A DNA stretch of 64,000 nucleotides from Lonicera japonica (lineage: Eukaryota; Streptophyta; Magnoliopsida; Dipsacales; Caprifoliaceae): NCBI GenBank assembly GCA_021464415.1, contig JAKCWG010000876.1, forward strand, positions 1 to 64,000. The letters run 5' to 3'. Below are positions 33,617 to 45,807 of the stretch, one piece after another. Under the pieces are notes generated by a model that was given only the letters and a program-made list of their open reading frames with translations, had not been told where the DNA came from and searched no databases. Made by a program: the position numbers and the translations under genes. Positions within the stretch are counted from its first letter, which is position 1. Each line of letters opens with the position of its first letter.

Positions 33617-36384
33617 CTGTAATACCCGTACTTTAAGTTATTTTAAATTGAATTATGTTAGCTTATTTATACTTATATGAGTGATCGTTTGGTGATTCAG
33701 GTGGTCTGAATCAATTTCGGTTGGTAAATAAGAAGTTTTGGTTCTTCGCGATTTGTTAATTCTAGTTATCTTTGAGCTATCGTAATTTCTTCGCTATTTA
33801 TCTGATTAAGATTCCGTTCTCTTGGGTGTCTAGTATTTGTACCATTCTACAACTTTTGTGTTTTGGCCAAAGTCCAATTCACATTCCTCATGGGTCAAAA
33901 CAAAGCGTAAAGTAGGTTTATTGCAAAATTCTGGTCATTCGATAGCTCTTCGGTAGAGTGCTATCTTCTGTGAATTTCTTAGAAAAATATATCCAAAATT
34001 TAAGAAAACTTCCTCTTAGAAAGTTGTAGATATTTGAAATACCTTTATGTTAACATAAAGATCATCTAAATCGGAGTTCCGAGTGAAAAGTTATGGCCGA
34101 AACAAAAACAGTGCTCCAAGGCCCAAAGTTAAAGTGCGGACCGATATGGCCTTTTTGGCATACCGGTCCGGCACCAAATTTTGGAAAATTTGTGCTCTGG
34201 GGACCGGTATTCGATATTTGGCATACCAGTCCGCCAGTTAACTATTCCACTGACTTAAGCACGTTTTGAAGCCATTTTTGTTCATTTTTCACCCAACCTT
34301 CAACCCAAACTCTTCCATACTCCTCTAGAGAGTTCTAGAGGGCTCTAAAGAGAGAAAGAGAAATATTTCTACGTATTTCTCATCCCCAATCGAAGAATCA
34401 AAGCTTTAAATCAATCAAACATCATTCTTTTTTACTATTCATCATCTTTTACCTTAGTTTTCTTCTAAAAAAGCTCAAGCATGAGCTTTGGCTACTCGAG
34501 TCGGGGTCTATACATCATTGATTATGGGGTTTTGTTATTCTAAGGACGTGGTGATGCGAGAGCTTGAGGATTTCACTGAACGGGGCTTCGGTTTATCATT
34601 TTGTTCATTTTTTTGGTCTATACACATGAGGTAGGGGTTATATCTTTTCAAAACTTGATAACATGATTTTATTTATAGAAAGATGAAAGATTTTATACAT
34701 ATATGTTGGATATGAAGCACATACTTCCTTGTTGTTGATTATACTTGGATTTTTTATACATGGATGCTTACTATGAAAACCATGTTAGTTGATATTAAAA
34801 AACCATGCATGATTAAGCTATGATTCCATGATTTGAAGCGATATATGCTAAATAAACTCAATTCTCGCGTAGTATTTGATCTCTACGGGATGTCCCTCAG
34901 GTTTGTATGTGTTAATTTGAAATTAATGGACTAGAAAATGATTTTGGTATACACCAAGGGACAAGTATGTTGTTTGATGAGGTTTATATGGCATATATTG
35001 TTTCTAGCTTACATTTAGAGCATGAATTGCACGCTATGCATCATTATTGTGTCAACCCGGCATCTCGAGGATATCTTGGCAAATTCAGAGCATTCTTATA
35101 GCATATGGCATGGAAATTGTCTCTTGGGAGAATTATATCTCATTTCTATGATGCAGATGGCTTTCTATGCTCTTGTGGTATTCTTAAACAAGTGATTATC
35201 TATCTTTGGGAGTTCTTCATTAATATGTGGATATATTCTCGGCTGTGTTATATGGTGGGATGTTAACCACAATTATCTGTATCTGTTTGGCCTCCTTCAG
35301 TGAAGGGGAATGATTATGGTTAGTGCTTGCTGGGATGGGGAAAATAGGCAGGGCCTGGTGCCCTTGGGTTGAAAAATCCTAAACCTCTGGGGGGGGGGGG
35401 TACTCTAGTAGTCGGCTGTCTAGGGCCCGCGGTGAATAGTCCAAAAATCTAGACAACGGCAAGACACTAGTGAGTCATTGGCCGTCTAGAACCCACAGTG
35501 AATAGTCCGGAGATTTAGACAATTGTTAAGAAAATCGATATAAAAATGATGAGTTGATGTGATATTGCGGACTGTGGTCCAATTGTTAATTATCTGTTGG
35601 TATTCACCTGAGACGGAGAGGCCATATTCTGGTGATATATGTTATGATCTTGATATTCTTTCTCTTGGGGGCGGTCAGGCACATTGTCATTATGATTATA
35701 AAGTTGTTTAGCTTTGGTATCTCTTGAGAGCGGTCAGGCCCATTGTTATGATTATTATGGTTCGGTTTAGCTTTGGCACCTCTCTTGGAAAAGTGGCCCA
35801 CATTCTGTTCTGGTGATTCGACATAATGGTTGACACATAGGGAGGTAACCTGCATATGTATGAGCATGCATTGTTTTGTGAAATCATATATTTACTTGGA
35901 TTGATGGTTGAAGTATAAATTATTAAGAAATTGATGATTAAGCTTTCCAAACACATTATCCCCTATATTCTCCCCTATTGAGCTATGAGATCACCCCGTT
36001 TTTGTTTTAACTAATACAGGTACACAGGGAACATGTGACATTAATAAGACAGCGGGTTTGGGATCAATATAGAAGGCTCTAATACGGATTCATTTTTGTT
36101 GTATATATGTTATCTGGGGAAGCCACGGCTAGTCTGAAGTGTTATCTACTGACTTGCACATGCTCAGTTTGTTTTTGTATATTGGTTACATGTATGCATG
36201 ATTATGTACAGTACTATCATCATCAGTAGAATTATGAAGTTGATGTTTGACATGCATGATATTACTATTTGTATTTCTTTATGCATTTACATATATACCC
36301 ATTTTAGTCAATCTAAGATGGGTTAGTAGCACTCTAGGTCTTAATTGTGGGTGTTGTCCTGTAGATTAAGGCGGAGGTGTTACA
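33617..36384 (+). mobile_element. Solo LTR (2.8 kb) inside the Copia-B gag
   Basis: It starts TGTAATACCCGTACTTTAAG and ends GGCGGAGGTGTTACA. The flanks CAGCC (33,612-33,616) and CAACC (36,385-36,389) match at four of five bases, a decayed target-site duplication. It is homologous to the solo LTR at 26,950-29,767 in opposite orientation. A run of ten or more G occurs at about 35,390. ORFs within it have no recognisable content. Confidence 0.8.
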
Positions 36385-37906
36385 CAACCCCCACAATTAC
36401 ATCAACTGTTGATAATATAGTTAGGACTACACCCAAACCAGTGGATTAGTGGTCAAAAGATGAACTGGAACTCGCTAAGTGGAATTCAAAGGTTTAAACG
36501 CAATCCAAAATCATGTTACCGAGGATGAATTTAAAAAGATAGCCACATGTGAGACCTTAAAAGAGGCGTGAAAAATCTTACATGTGATTTATGAAGGCAC
36601 TAACACTGTCAAAAACTCTAAAATCCAACGTTTAACTACTGAATTTGAAATGATTAAGATGAAATAGAATAAAACAATCACCAAATTCCATAGCAAGTTA
36701 AAAGACATAGTAAATTCTATACAACCTAGATGAAATCATCTCTGAACATCAAGTTGTTAAGAAAATACTTAGGTCTTTACCAGATCGTTTAATTCCGAAA
36801 ATAATCGTTAATGAAGAGAGCAAAGATCTGAATTCTCTAAAAGAAAACGACCTCTTAAGATCACTTCAAACCTTTAAAGTTGATGTGCTCTTAAAATCAT
36901 CATCCTAAAATAAGGACAAGAACATTGCCTTCAATGCTCAAAATCCCATAATTCTGACGTTGACAGTGATGGTGATGACCTAGACCTTAATGATGATAAG
37001 ATGGCCATTCTAGCAAAAAATCTTGGAAAATTTCTTAGGTTGAATAAAAAGTTCAATAATCACTTTAATAAACCAAATGGAAACAATAACAAAGGAGGAT
37101 CATCGAATCAAATAAGTAATCAAGGGTCAAAACCGCAGTTTGGGAATAATAACGCTAGAAAAGATGAGTGCTATGAATGCCATAGGAAAGGTCACTATGC
37201 TTGGGATTGTGAGACAAAACTCAACAAGCTTAGAAAGGCGAACCAAAATAACCGTTCCATGAATGCGACTCTTAGCGATGATGAGGATGGTTTGCAATCC
37301 TATGAAGAGCAACAATATACTGCTTTTGTCGCATGCCTAGGACAATCTTTAACTTCTTTTGATTCTAAAGAATAACAAATTATTAACTCTAACTCTTCTC
37401 ACGAGTCAGACGATGCTTCCGATGATGATCATGGAGAAGAACTTGATTTTCAAACGGCCTATGACCAGATGTGTGAAGAGATGGTTAATACCAATAAGAG
37501 AAACATCAAATTGAACATTAAGCTAATTTTTTTTGATGAAAAGATAGATCTCTTAAGAAAGTGCAAAAGTTTAATCGGACTTTTGAAATTTGAGAAAGAA
37601 GCACTCTTGGTCAAAGTTTCTAAGGTTGAATCTTTAAGACTGTCGATACTTGAAGAGAACGATAAGCTCAAAGTCAACCTTACGTCCTTGGGTAAAGACA
37701 AAGAAAGCCTCGAGTCCAAAATTCAAAATCTTGAAAGAGAATTAAACGAGGCTAAGTCTGTTAAGGTTGAACTTAAGACTAGGTCAGAAAAACTTAATAA
37801 AATTTTGCTAGGACCAGTCCACTACTCGAATGATAGAGCAGGTATAGGCTTTGAAAAATATAATCCTTCCACTTTCCAAACAAAACCTATATTTGTGAAA
37901 CCTTAA
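36385..37906 (+). pseudogene. Copia-B gag, main part with zinc knuckle and coiled coil
   Basis: It continues the gag frame (TPKPVDQWSKDELELAKWNS, then AIQNHVTEDEFKKIATCET and TVKNSKIQRLTTEFEM). The CX2CX4HX4C zinc knuckle CYECHRKGHYAWDC is at about 37,170. An open frame at 37,469-37,906 encodes a Leu/Lys/Glu-rich coiled coil (LESKIQNLERELNEAKSVK). Stops at 36,567, 36,667, 36,907 and 37,373 break the frame. The intact protein would form the particle core and bind RNA. Confidence 0.83.
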
Positions 37907-38164
37907 GAAACAGAAAAATCTACTCCCAAATCTCAAAATTCTAGGACATTTAAGTAGCATTATTCAATTCCAAAGAATTCTAGAGCTAAGAAACTCACTC
38001 CTAAGAAAACTTAAAATAAAATAAACTTTTAACCATATCTTTGCACTCATTGTCATTAGGAAAGTCACCTAAAAGAGTATTGTTATCAACTTAGGACTCC
38101 ATCATATGTCTTCACACAATCAAACTATAGCCCACTGACTAGTTTTGATGAGCATCTTTCATAC

Positions 38165-39664
38165 TTGGTCAACAAATCTGAATATCTCATTAAGAATCTA
38201 GAAATGACGTCTTTCCTTAGAAAGAATCTTAATAAAACAAAGACTAAGAAAATCAATAACACCAAACCCCCTTCACATAGTCAATCCAAATCTAAGCAAG
38301 TTTTGGTAAGAAAAGACTCCAATAAGTGTTATGTGATTCATATTGTTTTCAAAGCTCAAAATACATCTCTCTGGTATTTTGATAGTGGTTGTTTTAGACA
38401 TATGACTAGAGACATAGCACTTTTCTCTAACATAATTGAGAACAAAGATAGTGCATTGCTGTTTGGGGATATAAGTAAATCAAACGTCCTTGAGAAATGA
38501 CCTATTTCCAAATTCGATTTCCCAATTTTAAATGATGTTTTATTTGTGAAGGTTTGAAAGCTAATCTCATTAACATAAGCTAGTTGTGTGACAATAATCT
38601 TCGCGTAAACTTCACTACAAAAGAATGTGTGATTTTTAATTTTGATAGAAAGTGTGTTTTTCATGGAGAAAGATCGTTTGATAATTGCTATTGCATATTA
38701 CCTTAGCCAATCGCTGTCTGCAACAATGTTACACTCAATAAGGGTGAGTTGTGCCATTAACGTCTAGGCCATATGAATTCCAAAGATCTCAACAATGTAT
38801 CTAAAAAGAGTCTAGTACGTGGCCTACCATCACTAGGAACACCTTCATCTGAAGTATGTGGAATGTGTCAAAAAAAGGAAACAGATCCATAGTCTACATA
38901 AGAAGTCTGGATTTCTTGCTACTTCTCGAATTTTAGAATTAATCCATATGGATCTAATGAGTCCTACGTAAACAGAAAGCCTAGGTGGCAATAAATACAT
39001 ACTAGTGATGGTTGATGACTTTTTCAGATTTTCCCTTGTTTAATTCTGGCGGGAAAACACTGATGCTAGTGATTCCATTATTAGTGCCATTAGTTGATTC
39101 AAAATCAGAAAAAACTCACCATCACCTGCATTCGTAGTGACAACGGTGGATAATTCAAAAATTTAAATCTTATCGAATTTTGTGATCAACAAAGAGTTAA
39201 GCATGAATTATCCGCACCTTGCACTCCACAACAAAATGGCCTTATTGAAAGAAATAGCAGAACCATTCAAGAAATGGCTCGTTCTGTTCTCTTCGAAAAA
39301 TAAGTTCCTAAGAGATTCTGATCTGAAGCAATCAATACTGCATGTCACATTGTGAATAGGGTTTATCTTCGTCCAGGTACAAATCAGACTCCTTATGAAA
39401 TTTGGAATGGAAGAAAACCAAATTTGGCCTATTTTTCGTGTCTTTGGTAGTAAATGCTATATCCTTAAAGATCATGGAAATGCAGGGAAATTCGATTCTA
39501 TGAGTGATGACATAATATTTTCAGGCTATCCTCCTACCAGTAGAGCTTATCGGGCATTCAATCTAAATACACACAAAATTGTTAAATCTATTAACATTGT
39601 TGTAGATGATAAAGCTGTGTGTAAGTTCAATGAGCCTCAAGTAGAATTCACAGATGTGTTTTAG
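38165..39664 (+). pseudogene. Copia-B protease, pre-integrase and integrase
   Basis: The protease motif LWYFDSGCFRHMTRD lies at about 38,371. A pre-integrase-like stretch follows (HMNSKDLNNVSKKS, about 38,770). Integrase blocks include ELIHMDLMSPT (about 38,937), KYILVMVDDFFRFSLV and, in another frame, CTPQQNGLIERNSRTIQEMA (about 39,220), then NQTPYEIWNGRKPNL. Several stops and frameshifts separate the blocks. Confidence 0.82.
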
Positions 39665-39939
39665 TCTAGTGACGAAAGTGAATCTGAAAGTGAGACAGAA
39701 AGCAAATATGAGACAGAAGTTTATGATGATGACAATGCACCATCCTCCTTGGATGTTGATTCAACCCTGGCTGCTCACTTAAAATCAATTCACTTGTGAG
39801 AAACCTCATCGTCGGATGATGATGTATCTCTTTCTCAGGTTCAAAAGGTGTCGATACTTCTAAAATCATTGAAAATCCTTCTACTAATATAAAAACAAGT
39901 GCCCAAATCAGGAATGAAGTAGCTAATCATTACTACATT

Positions 39940-41475
39940 TCTCAAATTGAACCCAAGAACGTCAAAGAAGCTCTTCTTGATGAAAATTGGATTATGGCTA
40001 TGCAAGAAGAATTGCTTCAATTCGAGAAAAATCAAGTGTGGGAGTTAGTTCCTTGTCCTAAATATACGAATGTCATTGGAACCAAGTGGATTTTCAAGAA
40101 TAAGTTAAATGAATATGGTTTCATGACTAGAAATAAGGCGAGGTTAGTAGCTTAAGGTTACACACAAGTAGAAGGCATATATTTTGATGAGACCTTTGCT
40201 CTTGTGGCTAGGTTAGATTCCATTAGACTTCTTTTAGCTATAGCTTTCCACCTCATGTTTAAACTTTATCAAATGGATGTCAAAAGTGCCTTCTTGAATG
40301 GATACTTACAAGAGGAAGTATACATTGGGCAACCAAAAGGATTTCAAGATCCCAAATTCCTTGATCATGTTTATCACCCCTGAAAAGCCCTTTATGGTTT
40401 GAAACAAGCTCTTAGAGCTTGGTATGAGCGGTTAACTTTCTATCTCTTAGGGAAAGGGTCTACTAGGGGTAGCATATATAAGACTCTATTTGTTTGATAT
40501 AAAAATAAGAGAATTTTTATAGCTTAAGTCTATGTGGCTGATATGGTCTTCGGATCCACAATATATGAACATACTCAAGAATTCGCCGATGTCACGGAAA
40601 GTGAATTTGAGATGAGTATGGTTAGTGAACAGACTTTCTTCCTAGCTCTTCAAATACATCAACGAAAGGATGGGATATTTACATCTCAAACTAAATATGC
40701 AAAAGAACTAGTGAAGAAATTTGGCTTGGAGAGCACGAAACAAGCTATCACTCCCATGAGTGTTGGCAAAAAGCTATCCAAAGATATTATTAGCAAGAAT
40801 GTTAATCAAACTTTATTTCGAAGTATGATAGGTAGTCTTCTTTACCTAACTGCTAGTCGTCCTGATATTGCCTTAAGTGTGGGTGTATGCGCTCGATTTC
40901 AAGCTAGTTCCAAAGAGCCCTATCTCACAACTATTAAAAGAATTATCAAATACGTTAGTGGTACTCTAGACTATAGCATATGGTACTCTTTCGATACTAA
41001 TGCTTATCTTTTTGTGTATTCCAACGCCGATTGGGCCAGGAATGTAGAAGATCAAAAAAGCACAACTAATTATTTTTTTTTCACAGGGACGTCTCTTGTT
41101 TCTTGGCATAGCAAGAAGAAAAATTGCATCTCTCTATCCATTGCTGAGGTTGAGTACACTGCAGCCGAAAGTTATTACACTCAACTTAAATGGATAAGAT
41201 AAATGCTGAGTGATTACGGGATAGGTCAATACACCATGATTGTCTACTGTGACAATACGAGTACCATATGAATTTCTGAGAATCCTGTTTAGCATTCTAA
41301 GACCAAATTTATTAAGATTCGATAACATTTCATTCATGAGTTGGTCGAAGAAAAAGTTGTGTCCTTATCATATGTTCCTACTGAAAATTAGCCTGCAGAT
41401 ATTCTAACAAAACCCCTAAATAGCACCACTTTTCATAATCTTTGAAAATCTTTCGGTATTTGTCTTGTAGAATAA
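39940..41475 (+). pseudogene. Copia-B reverse transcriptase and RNase H
   Basis: Blocks in order: WIMAMQEELLQFEKNQVWEL (39,988), IGTKWIFKNKLNE (40,076), FKLYQMDVKSAFLNGYLQEE (40,258), then YVADM at about 40,530 in place of the catalytic YVDD, so one active-site Asp has become Ala. Then SMIGSLLYLTASRPDIALSV (40,825), YSNADWARN, SWHSKKKNCISLSIAEVEY and PADILTKPL (about 41,392), typical of Copia RNase H. Stops lie at 40,153, 40,381, 40,497 and 41,200. Confidence 0.88.
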
Positions 41476-42706
41476 GCCTGGTAGGATTAGCATTGGTCAG
41501 TTTAGCTCTTTGCTTAGATACCGTTTGCTAGTTTGATGACATTTTGATTTGTCTTGCAAAATAATGTGTTACCCATAATTTCATATACGGTATTTACAAT
41601 AAAAAGAGTTTTTGTGCACTTATCATGATTTATGATCAGTTTATCCTTATGCACTGTTGAAATACCATCCACAATCTTCTAATATTTTTATAACTGGTAG
41701 TATGTTAACTCAATCGCATAAGGGTCTTCTTGTAATTCCCTTTCATTTTCCATTGCACAATCTCCATGAATTTTTTTTGACAAATCACATGCGTTAAACT
41801 CTATGTGTTTTCGTCTTTAAATAAAATTTGACAGACTCATATATATTCTTTTTAGAGAGAAAAAGTCTAAGTATTGTGGTTGAATTTTGTGAACATATGG
41901 TGATGGTCATTTGAGTGATTTAAAGATCAAATAAAGTGAGGGAAAAATGTAGAGGGGATGGAAAAAGGCTACCATAGTGGCAAGATGACCGAAAGCTCCC
42001 AAAATGGTGTATAGCTGGCCTTCTCAAGGGGTGAAAGCCTCCATCAATTTGTTGGTTGCCTACAATAATGAGAAAAAAAAAGAAGGGAAGAGCAAATTGA
42101 AAGCAAAAAAGGAAGAAATAGTTGAAAATCTAATGTCTTAGAGGCTTTCTAAATTTCTATGCATACGAGTGTACATTTTTTCCGAAGCAAGTGTTTTCAA
42201 ATGATTTTATGTTTGATCCAAACTTTGTGCACTATGGGATCTATATGTGAACTCCTTATCGGTTGGTTTACACATGTTAATATCTTGTCTTTTATTACGA
42301 TACTCAATCAAGTGTATTTCCTCACTGCATGATTATTCAGACCATTCAAAATTCATAGACATCAGTGCAAAAAATTAAGTGTGCTGGCAGTTTTAATTGT
42401 CGGACCAGTCCAAGTTAGCAATAGTTGTACTGGTCCGACGCAATCTTTTCCAAGAAAATTTCCCTCATTGGACCAATCCAAGTTATCAAATCCTATACTG
42501 GTCCAGCGTCTGTGAATGCCGAACTAACTCCCGGGCAAAATCGTAACTTTGCACCAAAATCAAAATTTTCTAATATAACCGTCCATCTTCCCTCTTTCTC
42601 TCTAATTTCTGTAAACCAACATCTATTTTCCCTCCCTCATAAACCCTAGCCTTCTTCCATTGCCATCATCTATCACCATTAATCGAAGCTTCCTTGTCTC
42701 TAAGAT
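41476..42706. other. Copia-B spacer between pol and the extra ORF
   Basis: No coding domain is seen. The words TTGGACCAATCCAAGTTA and GTCGGACCAGTCCAAGTTA (about 42,400-42,500) recur and resemble GGACCGGTCC words in the LTRs (32,540-32,690 and 45,010-45,180). Confidence 0.4.
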
Positions 42707-44265
42707 TTGGCAAGTAATCTCTCACTTACTCTTCTAGGGTTTTCATTCTATCCATTTCTCATTATGTCTCTATTTTTTGGAATTGGTTTCTTCATGCTCT
42801 GTTTTTCATTAATTTTCATGGCTAGCACCAAGGGTTCAGAGAAGAACCCTGAAGGCTCAAATTCATTTCACTTTCCTCCTAACCTATCTCCTACTACCCC
42901 CTTGTCAAACGCCCATGTCACGATGGTGACTCATCGCCCCCACCTCCATCCAAGGGCAAAGGAAAAGGCAAGATTGTCAAAATCCTCAAACCCTTCTAGA
43001 GAAAATTAAGTCATGGCCGAATCTCACTTAGTTTCGGGTCAATTTTTCCCTCGATTCCATTATGAAAAGGAATCTCACACTTTGGGCAATCGTATTGCCA
43101 AAGTTCCTGTTACATGTGAAAGGATTTTCAATATTGATGCCTTTCGTACACATCAATCCAATCCTTCCATTCCTCCAAATATTTATAATTGGACCACTTC
43201 CCGTCATTGGGAAACTGTTTTGGTTAATCATGGCTGCTACCCGCTCATGGTTTGAGAATTATATTTTTGGGCTGTTATGATTCAAGCCACAAATGAGTCA
43301 TACAGGATAGTGTCATGGGTTCGTGGAATAGATGTCCATATAGATGCGCAATCCATTAGTGATTTGTATTCCCTTCCATGCACTCATTGAAAATCCCCAA
43401 TACCCATACTTTGCTTCCATAATGCCCATGCAATATGAATAATGTATTGTCTAAATTGATGGGTAATGTTCACGCCTGGGGTAATCTTATTCGTGTCTCC
43501 ACCAGCTTTCTTAAGCCCGATTACCGCATGCTTCATTCTATTTTCCATTATTGCATATCTTCGAATTCTTATCATTCAGAGACGGGTCCTCGTGATGCCA
43601 CTTTTCTTTATGCCGTTGGTAGGGATCACTTGATTGACTTAGCAGAGGTTTTGTTCACTCGAATTGTTGAGTGTCTCACTCATTACAAGGAGGGTTAAGC
43701 GTCCAAAATTGGGTTTGTGTTAGGCTCTCTCATCACCCGGATTATACTAAATTTGTGGAAAGTTATTATCTTTAAATCCGAATCTTTGGTTCATAATTCT
43801 AGAGGAACTTATAATCTCACTTCTTGGAAGAAGTCTTTGTCATAGGCACTTGTCTATATTCCTCCCGAACATGATGAAGATGATCCGTTTCTCGAAATGA
43901 AATCTTTGGGACAACATGGCTCTAAAAGCAAGATCATTCAAGGCTCCCCTCGCCAACGCATTCATTTCACCCCTTCATTCAAACAACCCGAAAAAAGGTG
44001 TAAAAGGGATGTTATGGCTTATTTTGAAGAAAATGGACTACATTGCTTCAATCCAATGAAGTTGACTCACAATCAGGTCAAATTTGGAAGTCAAATTCAC
44101 CAAATTGGTTCTTATCTCGAGTTGGAGGGTTTTGTGGGTCCATTTGATGAAGAAGCTGGTGTGCCTAAAGTGCCGAGCAATCTTTTTAAAGAAAAAGAAG
44201 ATGGTGGTTTTGATTCTGACTACAATGGCAAAAAATGGCTAGTTACTCTATTAGAACTTAGCTAG
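42707..44265 (+). pseudogene. Extra ORF downstream of pol in Copia-B, with a Transposase_32-like region
   Basis: The coding stretch starts near 42,707 with a hydrophobic N-terminus (FSFYPFLIMSLFFGIGFF), then a Ser/Pro-rich part, then from 43,013 a conserved region: FNIDAFRTHQSNPS, VRGIDVHIDAQSISDLYSLP (about 43,318), FLKPDYRMLHSIF and LYAVGRDHLIDLAEVLFTRI. The VRG...LYSLP block and the helix-rich part after it resemble the putative plant transposon protein domain found in several retroelement extra ORFs. Four or more stops break it. SIRE-type elements carry an extra ORF of unknown function here. Confidence 0.6.
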
Positions 44266-44793
44266 TTGTTTTCTACGTTACAATTTCTTCTTTTGGTTGA
44301 TGATTGTCTTCGTTTTGAATATTTGTTATTGTCGCATCAAACTATATTTGCGTTTTTCGTATAATATCTATGGATATTTTTAACTGCACGTCTTACTTTA
44401 TTCTATCTTTGTCTTTCTCCTGTGTTTGGCTATCCCTTACAAAAAGGGGGAGAAGATTGGTTATTTAATTTAGGGAGAGATAATGAATTGGATATGCTGT
44501 GTATTGAATTTCTTTAAGAAATTAGTGTTTTTTTTTTAATATTTTTTTTTATTATGCATAAGCTTCTCAAGGTGTTTTTGAGTTTGTGATGTTTCAAGAC
44601 TTATTGTGATACAACCGCTGGAGATTTGAGGAATTGGCATGACTAAGTATCTAGTTTTGTTTGTTTAGACTCGATTGGTGTTATGTATTTGTAATTATGA
44701 GTGGGATCACGTCATTATGATTATTAGGTCACTGAGTCTGTATAGGTTGTATGGTGTTTTATTTCGAAATAGCCAAAAGGGGAGTTTATAAGG
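44266..44793. other. Copia-B 3' untranslated region with polypurine tracts
   Basis: AAAAAGGGGGAGAAG at 44,439 and AAAAGGGGAG at 44,774 are candidate polypurine tracts; the second is directly before the 3' LTR. No gene is seen. Confidence 0.55.
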
Positions 44794-45807
44794 TGTATTA
44801 GCATTGGCATTATTTCGATAACAAAAACACCAAATTTTCTTGTATGATATTGAGTTAATTCAAATTCAAAATGAAAACTATAAGAATGTCAAGCTGCCAA
44901 GATTTGATTTCAAAAGATTCAAAATGGTAAGCTTGGTAAGAGTGTTTGATTCACTTAGGTGGTGATGTGTTTATTTGGAAATAAACTTTAAAAATCATGT
45001 CATGCTTTTCGGACTGGTAAAGTGATTGTACTTGGACCGGTCCGGTGTTTAAATTCTCAAGGAATTGAATTTCGAATTTCGGACGGGTACAGGAGCTGTA
45101 GTTAGACCAGTTCGGCGTTTCTGCTGTTCTTCAATTTTCTTACACTGTGGACCGGTCGAGCTCTCGACAATTTGGACCGAACCGGCAAGGATTTTTCTGG
45201 GCAATTTTTTTTTCGTAAATACAATGTTAATTTAGTATGTTTCCTATTTCAACTAGGAGATAGACTCTTTGTTCTCTATAAATTAACTATGAGAGTGACA
45301 TATCAATTAACGCTCTTTTCATATCAAAAGTTTTATTTTTAAGATGGCAATTTTGACATCACACCACCTAGGGTTTTGAATCAACACTTCATGCCAATCT
45401 AATTATTCTTCCTTAAAAGAACAAAGATCCCAGACCTACTATTGAAGCGTGAGCTGTCAAGGAGATCAGAACGAGTCCGAGGCGTGTGATACGCTGTGTT
45501 CCAAATCGAGAGATTCGAGGAGGAAGCTGCTGCACTAGAGGTTACTTCTAGAGGTATTCTTGAGCGATTCAAGACTTGTACGTCTAGTCAGTTAGTGATT
45601 AATCAAGTTTGTACCTCTGTAATTTTAATAGTGAAATTGTTTGTTGTGGATTAGTTCTGCATTGCAGGGGTATCTTGTTATATCATGTCTTAATTGTTTG
45701 TGATTGATTGTTTGGTGTTCTTATGCATGCTATATAAGATTTAACAAGCTTTCTGAATTAAAATATGTTAGAATCTTGAGTTTAAATTCTGCTACGTTAT
45801 AAAACTA

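Larger units (their letters stand above)
32327..45807 (+). mobile_element. Copia-B: SIRE-like Ty1/copia retrotransposon inserted in the integrase of Copia-A
   Basis: LTRs at 32,327-about 33,418 and 44,794-45,807 share TTGGCATTATT, CGATAACAAAAACACCAAAT and GGTGGTGATGTGTTTATTTG. The primer-binding site TGGTATCAGAAGG is at 33,419. Polypurine stretches AAAAAGGGGGAGAAG (44,439) and AAAAGGGGAG (44,774) lie before the 3' LTR. Gag-pol is in Copia order, followed by an extra ORF between RNase H and the 3' LTR, as in the SIRE/Maximus lineage. The last ~75 bp of the 3' LTR are missing and the sequence passes directly into Copia-A sequence downstream of integrase, so insertion was accompanied or followed by deletion. 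Confidence 0.87.
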
